Positions 60,289 to 64,000 of a stretch of 64,000 nt of DNA are shown piece after piece. The notes beneath the pieces were generated by a model, which was given only the letters and a program-made list of their open reading frames with translations, searched no databases and was not told the origin of the DNA. Each line of letters starts with the position of its first letter. The stretch's first letter is position 1. A program made the translations under genes and the position numbers. The stretch is from Salipiger sp. H15 (GTDB lineage: Bacteria > Pseudomonadota > Alphaproteobacteria > Rhodobacterales > Rhodobacteraceae): contig NZ_CP123384.1 in NCBI RefSeq assembly GCF_040409955.1, positions 558,001-622,000 of the forward strand, written 5' to 3'.

Positions 60289-61407
60289 TCACTCGCCGGG
60301 TACGAGCCCCCCGCTGCGCCGCGGCCGCATCACCCGCGTGCGCAGCCAGCGCAGCAGCGGGCGTTCGACGACGAGATGCGCCAGCACCCCTGTCGCCATC
60401 GCCCCGACGACGAGGATCAGCAGCGTCAGCGCTGGCGGCAGCACCTGCCCGAGCCCCAGCGCCAGCATGACCTTGGTGAGCAGCGCCAGCGCCAGCCCGT
60501 GCACGAGGTAGATCGCGTAGGAGGCATCGCCGAGGAACACCATGGCCCGGCCCGCGCCGAGCGCCCCGCCGCTCTCGAGCCGGGCAACGCCCGCGACGCC
60601 CAGCATGGCGAAGGCGCCAAAGAGCACGGTCCGCGCCTCGCGCGAGAAGCTCAGCACGTCGAAGACATCGCCGAGCCCGACCACCAGGAAGCCGAGCACG
60701 CCCAGGATGGCGGCGATCCGGGCCCCGCGCAGCTCGAACTTCGGATAGGCCCAGGCCGCGAGCATCCCCATCGGGAAGAGCAGGTTGTGGGTGCCGAAGA
60801 GCGTGCTCAACGGATAGGCGGCGTCGCCTCCCACCGACAGGGCCGCCGTCGCCAGCTGCCAGGCGACGAAGACCGCGGCCCCGGCACGCGGCAGGAACAG
60901 GATGAGCGCGAAGAAGCCGTAGAACAGGAACTCGTGGGTCAGCGTCCAGGCCGGTTCGATCAGCAGCGGGCTGCCGTCCGCCATCGGCAGCAGGAAGGCC
61001 GCGTGCAGCGCGCGGGCCAGGTCGAGCCGGGCGCTGCCGAGACCCAGCAGCGTCAGCGCGATGAGGCCGAGCAGCACGCACCAGTAGAACGGCAGGATGC
61101 GCAGCACGCGCTTGACGAGGAAGCGCAGCCCGGCGCCGCGCTGGCCGATGTCGCGCCGATGCACCAGGAACATGATGAAGCCGCTCAGGACGAAGAAGAA
61201 TTCCACCCCGGAATAGCCCATGTCGAAGACCGGGCTGACCGATTGCCCCGGGTGCAGCCGTTCCGGCAGGAAGAAGACATGCGCATGGAAGAAGACCACG
61301 GCGATCGCGGCGATCGCCCGCCCGGCCTGCAACGTGGTGAAGGAGACGGAAGATGAACTGCGCGCGGAAGCCTGCGCAGCCCCGCGCAACGTCGCGATAT
61401 TTACCAT
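60289..61407 (-). CDS. Acyltransferase family 3 membrane protein (OafA-like)
   Basis: A 372-residue integral membrane O-acyltransferase with about ten hydrophobic helices. The N-terminal segment TTLQAGRAIAAIAVVFFHAH carries the expected R...H pair of the family active site, followed by GYSGVEFFFVLSGFIMFLVH and RFLVKRVLRILPFYW. EPAWTLTHEFLFYGFFALI is also diagnostic. Family members acetylate surface polysaccharides or related polymers (OafA, ExoZ, NodX); ExoZ-like size fits. No sugar genes are adjacent, so the target is unknown. Confidence 0.9.
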   Translation of the reverse strand: MVNIATLRGAAQASARSSSSVSFTTLQAGRAIAAIAVVFFHAHVFFLPERLHPGQSVSPVFDMGYSGVEFFFVLSGFIMFLVHRRDIGQRGAGLRFLVKRVLRILPFYWCVLLGLIALTLLGLGSARLDLARALHAAFLLPMADGSPLLIEPAWTLTHEFLFYGFFALILFLPRAGAAVFVAWQLATAALSVGGDAAYPLSTLFGTHNLLFPMGMLAAWAYPKFELRGARIAAILGVLGFLVVGLGDVFDVLSFSREARTVLFGAFAMLGVAGVARLESGGALGAGRAMVFLGDASYAIYLVHGLALALLTKVMLALGLGQVLPPALTLLILVVGAMATGVLAHLVVERPLLRWLRTRVMRPRRSGGLVPGE

Positions 61408-61600
61408 GGATCACCCAAGTCAGCCGGTTCGTGCGTTGAGAGGACACCCACACCGACCGCCAACCGGGCCGGAACTTATCAAGACCATGCTCGAGGCTAG
61501 CATGGGCAAGAAATCGTTAAAAGAAGATGAAGGTCAGGCCGGTACACTTAAAGGCGAGTTGCCGCTTGTGCAGGCATCGCTGGGGTGGCGCGGCGGCGCG

Positions 61601-61798
61601 CTAGGTCTTCTGCCTCAGGCAGACATCGGGGGTCTCGCCCCGCGGCCCCTGGGTGACGGCGCCGCATTGCACGCAGGTCCATTGGCTCTCGCCCGCGCCG
61701 CGGCGCTCGCGCCAGCGGCACCTGCGCGTCTCGCCGTGCCGGTAGTTGAAGACCAGCAGCAGCACCACCGCAATGACAAAGACCCCCGCGAAAATCAC
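61601..61798 (-). CDS. Small membrane protein with CxxC pair
   Basis: A 65-residue protein with one membrane helix at the N-terminus (MIFAGVFVIAVVLLLVFNYR), then a basic stretch, then WTCVQCGAVTQG with a CxxC and a later single Cys (VCLRQKT). The three cysteines could hold a small zinc or disulfide site. It looks like a family of short proteins seen in this bacterial group, but I do not know a function. The GTG start at 61798 has a weak ribosome site, which lowers confidence. Confidence 0.6.
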   Translation of the reverse strand: MIFAGVFVIAVVLLLVFNYRHGETRRCRWRERRGAGESQWTCVQCGAVTQGPRGETPDVCLRQKT

Positions 61799-61880
61799 AA
61801 GGGGTCTCGATCAGTCAACGTGTCGGAGGAGGTCATGCGCATGGGGGAACCGTAGCGTGCCGGACCTCCGGGAGCCAGCC

Positions 61881-62042
61881 TCAGGCGGCGCGGTAATAGT
61901 CCAGGGTGCCGAGATCCGCGGTCACATCCTTGTGCGCGGCATGCACGAGCACGGGCTCGGGCTGGTAGTAGGCGAAGGCCTGCTCGAGCACTTCGAGGGC
62001 TTCACGGGCGGCGGTCTCGGTCTTTGCAGCGGTGCTGGTCAT
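61881..62042 (-). CDS. Small conserved-looking protein, 53 residues
   Basis: A 53-residue acidic protein, MTSTAAKTETAAREALEVLE followed by QAFAYYQPEPVLVHAAHKDV, ending DLGTLDYYRAA. It should be one long helix with a short aromatic C-terminal segment. AAGGAA lies seven bases before the ATG. It is separated from sdhB by a strong terminator, so it is its own unit. The function is unknown. Confidence 0.65.
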   Translation of the reverse strand: MTSTAAKTETAAREALEVLEQAFAYYQPEPVLVHAAHKDVTADLGTLDYYRAA

Positions 62043-62170
62043 TGCATCATTCCTTGATCTTTCGATCTCCTCCCGTCCGGCTGTGCATATAGGGGCTTCT
62101 GCGCTGCGGCACACCCGCCGATCCTGCAACCGCGCTCTGCGCTGAGCGCAACCGTCGACCGCGGGCCGGG

Positions 62171-62206
62171 AAAAGCGAAAGCGCCGCCCCCGGGGGGACG
62201 GCGCTT
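62171..62206 (-). terminator. Terminator of the sdh operon
   Basis: On the minus strand AAGCGCCG-T-CCCC pairs with GGGG-C-GGCGCTT (one mismatch) around a short GC loop, followed by TCGCTTTT. It begins 22 bases past the sdhB stop. Confidence 0.75.
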
Positions 62207-62227
62207 CGTGATCGCAAGCGACCGGGA

Positions 62228-63007
62228 TCAGACGTGCCGCTCGAGCATCATGTGCTTGATCTCGGCGATCGCCTTTGCCGGGTTCAGACCCTTGGGGCAG
62301 GTCTTGGCGCAGTTCATGATCGTGTGGCAGCGGTAGAGCTTGAACGGATCCTCGAGGTTGTCGAGGCGCTCGCCCGTGGCTTCGTCACGGCTGTCGATGA
62401 TCCAGCGGTAGGCGTGCAGCAGCGCGGCCGGGCCGAGATAGCGGTCGGAGTTCCACCAGTAGCTCGGGCAGGCGGTCGAGCACGAGGCGCACATGACGCA
62501 CTCGTAAAGACCGTCGAGCTTCTTGCGGTCCTCGATCGACTGACGCCATTCCTTCTGCGGACGGTTCGTCTTGGTCTCGAGCCAGGGCATGATCGACGCG
62601 TGCTGCGCGTAGAAATGCGTCAGGTCGGGGATCAGGTCCTTGACCACCGGCATGTGCGGCAGCGGGTAGATTTTCACGTCGCCCTTCACCTCGTCGAGGC
62701 CGTAGATGCAGGCCAGCGTGTTGATCCCGTCGATGTTCATCGCGCAGGAACCGCAGATGCCCTCGCGGCACGAGCGGCGGAAGGTCAGCGTCGGATCGAT
62801 CTCGTTCTTGATCTTGATCAGCGCGTCCAGGACCATCGGACCGCACTTGTCCATGTCGAGGAAGTAGGTGTCGACCCGCGGGTTCTCGCCGTCATCGGGG
62901 TTCCAGCGGTAGATCTTGAACGCCCGCACGTTGGTCGCGCCCTCGGGCTTCGGCCAGGTCTTGCCGGTGCGGATCTTGGAGTTCTTGGGAAGTGTGAATT
63001 GAACCAT
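62228..63007 (-). CDS. sdhB: Succinate dehydrogenase iron-sulfur subunit
   Basis: SdhB carries electrons from SdhA to quinone in complex II. The 259-residue protein has all three clusters: [2Fe-2S] ligands Cys80, Cys85, Cys88 and Cys100 ([16 protein letters not shown]), and the 4Fe and 3Fe clusters in [15 protein letters not shown] (Cys170, 173, 176, 180) and [17 protein letters not shown] (Cys227, 233, 237). The quinone-site Trp region ([10 protein letters not shown]) is intact. It follows the lipoprotein gene by nine bases and ends the operon at a terminator. Confidence 0.98.
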   Translation of the reverse strand: MVQFTLPKNSKIRTGKTWPKPEGATNVRAFKIYRWNPDDGENPRVDTYFLDMDKCGPMVLDALIKIKNEIDPTLTFRRSCREGICGSCAMNIDGINTLACIYGLDEVKGDVKIYPLPHMPVVKDLIPDLTHFYAQHASIMPWLETKTNRPQKEWRQSIEDRKKLDGLYECVMCASCSTACPSYWWNSDRYLGPAALLHAYRWIIDSRDEATGERLDNLEDPFKLYRCHTIMNCAKTCPKGLNPAKAIAEIKHMMLERHV

Positions 63008-63016
63008 GTCGCTCTC

Positions 63017-63325
63017 CTATCGGATGAGGGCCGGCAGCCCCTCGGCTGCCAGGCAGGTCAGGGTCTCGGGTTTCGAGACGATATCGGCGACAACCTCGAC
63101 GGTGCTGGCGGTCGGGCCGGTCACGCTGTCGGCGGCCAGCGCGTAGATCTGCGTGGACGACGCATGGTCGATCACGCAGTCCAGCGCCGGTTCCACAGGC
63201 ACGCCCGGGTACCTGTCGGCCACGACGCGGGCGACCGTGGATTTCGCGGCCTGCCGCGCAATCTGGTCCTGCGTCTGTGGCGAACAGGCCGCCAGCGCGA
63301 GTACGAGGCCGAGGGCAACCCGCAT
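63017..63325 (-). CDS. Small lipoprotein encoded between sdhA and sdhB
   Basis: A 102-residue protein with a lipoprotein signal peptide: MRVALGLVLALAACSPQTQD, where LAAC is the lipobox and Cys14 would be lipidated. The mature part has two further cysteines (ALDCVIDHAS, TLTCLAAEG) that could form a disulfide. It is in the sdh operon, overlapping the sdhA stop by one base (TGATG) and nine bases before sdhB, so translation is coupled to that of sdhA. I do not know a function. Outer- or inner-membrane retention depends on residue +2, here Ser, which favours the outer membrane by E. coli rules. Confidence 0.85.
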   Translation of the reverse strand: MRVALGLVLALAACSPQTQDQIARQAAKSTVARVVADRYPGVPVEPALDCVIDHASSTQIYALAADSVTGPTASTVEVVADIVSKPETLTCLAAEGLPALIR

Positions 63326-64000
63326 CAGAAGGTCCGCGCCTTCGGCGCGATCTTCTTCAGCGAGATGCCGCCTTCGGCTTCCGTGGTCAGCGGGTCGACG
63401 ACGACCGGGCGGTAGCTCAGCTCCACCTTGTTGCCCTCGACGCGGCTGATCGTGTGCACGCGCCAGTTCTCGTCATCGCGGTTCGCGAAGTCCTCGTGCG
63501 CATGCGCGCCGCGGCTCTCGTGGCGCGCCTCGGCGCCGACGATGGTCGCGATCGCGTTCGGCATGAGGTTGGTCAGCTCGAGGCTTTCCATCAGGTCCGA
63601 GTTCCAGATCAGCGAGCGGTCGGTGACCTTGATGTCGCCCATCTTGCCGGCGATCTCGGTCATCTTTTCCTTGCCTTCCTTCAGCGTCTCGGAGGCACGG
63701 AACACCGCGGCATCGGCCTGCATGGTGCGCTGCATCTCGAGGCGCAGCTCGGCGGTCGGGATCGCGCCCGAAGCGTTGCGCACGCCGTCGAAACGGTCGA
63801 AGGCCTTGTCGATCTGCGACTTCGGCGCGGTCGGCACGGCACCCGCACGGTCCACCACCTCGCCGGCGCGGATCGCGGCGGCGCGGCCGAAGACCACGAG
63901 GTCGATCAGCGAGTTCGAGCCGAGGCGGGTCGCCCCGTGCACCGAGGCGCAGCCCGCCTCGCCCACCGCCATGAGGCCCGGCACGACGGCGTTCGGGTTC
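63325..64000 (-). CDS. sdhA: Succinate dehydrogenase flavoprotein subunit, C-terminal part
   Basis: SdhA oxidises succinate to fumarate with covalently bound FAD. Only the last 225 residues or so are in the window; the 5' end lies beyond the right edge. The visible part starts in PNAVVPGLMAVGEAGCASVH and GATRLGSNSLIDLVVFGRAA, which bind FAD, then the helical region ending in GAEARHESRGAHAHEDFANR, DDENWRVHTISRVEGNKVEL and SYRPVVVDPLT, the SdhA C-terminus. All are standard. The stop overlaps the lipoprotein start. Confidence 0.97.
   Translation of the reverse strand, partial: NPNAVVPGLMAVGEAGCASVHGATRLGSNSLIDLVVFGRAAAIRAGEVVDRAGAVPTAPKSQIDKAFDRFDGVRNASGAIPTAELRLEMQRTMQADAAVFRASETLKEGKEKMTEIAGKMGDIKVTDRSLIWNSDLMESLELTNLMPNAIATIVGAEARHESRGAHAHEDFANRDDENWRVHTISRVEGNKVELSYRPVVVDPLTTEAEGGISLKKIAPKARTF

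Overview
The window is a GC-rich (about 70 percent by eye), densely coding alphaproteobacterial chromosome segment. Several traits point to the Rhodobacteraceae/Roseobacteraceae: the rpsA-ihfB-lapA-trpF neighbourhood, the folB-folP-glmM run, a crotonyl-CoA carboxylase/reductase (ccr) divergent from ethylmalonyl-CoA mutase (ecm), plant-type GshA, an HvrA-like small H-NS protein, and sdhA and sdhB with a small lipoprotein gene between them. The genus cannot be fixed from the sequence. I see no insertion sequence, integrase, phage module, CRISPR array or rRNA. One tRNA is present (tRNA-Val, GAC).

Layout. 0-2.7 kb: the end of a surface-polysaccharide cluster with three glycosyltransferases, the first cut by the window edge. 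2.7-9.6 kb (minus strand): a LysR regulator, a large secreted RTX protein with three near-identical beta-sandwich modules joined by Asp-Pro linkers, and an OmpA/BON envelope protein coupled to a small coiled-coil membrane protein. 9.7-14.2 kb: ubiA divergent from rsmE-GNAT-membrane protein (all ATGA-coupled), then gshA. 14.9-18.8 kb: an RsbW/STAS partner-switch pair, a biosynthetic-type thiolase, an RluA pseudouridine synthase and an N-formylglutamate amidohydrolase. 18.9-23.6 kb: tRNA-Val, rpmJ, trpF, a LapA-domain protein, ihfB, a ChaC enzyme and rpsA. 24-30 kb: a GAF-Fis regulator with its aldehyde dehydrogenase, a UPF0173 hydrolase, a DXD glycosyltransferase-like protein and a BNR-repeat protein. 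30-42.8 kb: a SIMPL protein, a large protein that looks like a GspL/PilM-type head joined to a GspC/PilP-type tail, glyS, a PPDK-like enzyme, a SleB hydrolase, folB (with an unexplained extra domain), folP and glmM. 42.9-58.1 kb: a MATE transporter followed by an acyl-CoA island (two hotdog thioesterases, two paralogous MerR regulators, acyl-CoA dehydrogenase, GST, thiolase, cupin, FadJ, alpha/beta hydrolase, Ccr, Ecm). 58.2-64 kb: H-NS-like protein, deoD, a DUF1989 protein, an acyltransferase, two small proteins and the sdhB-lipoprotein-sdhA(partial) operon.

How it works together. The clearest metabolic theme is acyl-CoA flux. Fatty acids are degraded by the dehydrogenase/FadJ/thiolase set, probably under the tandem MerR regulators. 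The resulting acetyl-CoA can be assimilated through the ethylmalonyl-CoA pathway (Ccr, Ecm, and the 16 kb thiolase) and oxidised through the TCA cycle (Sdh).

No defence system or other complete novel system is evident. The most unusual items are the GspL/GspC-like hybrid protein, the FolB C-terminal domain, a dispersed TATTT/GAAG intergenic element seen six times, three evenly spaced GTCCCC palindromes, and several exact palindromes that look like operators.
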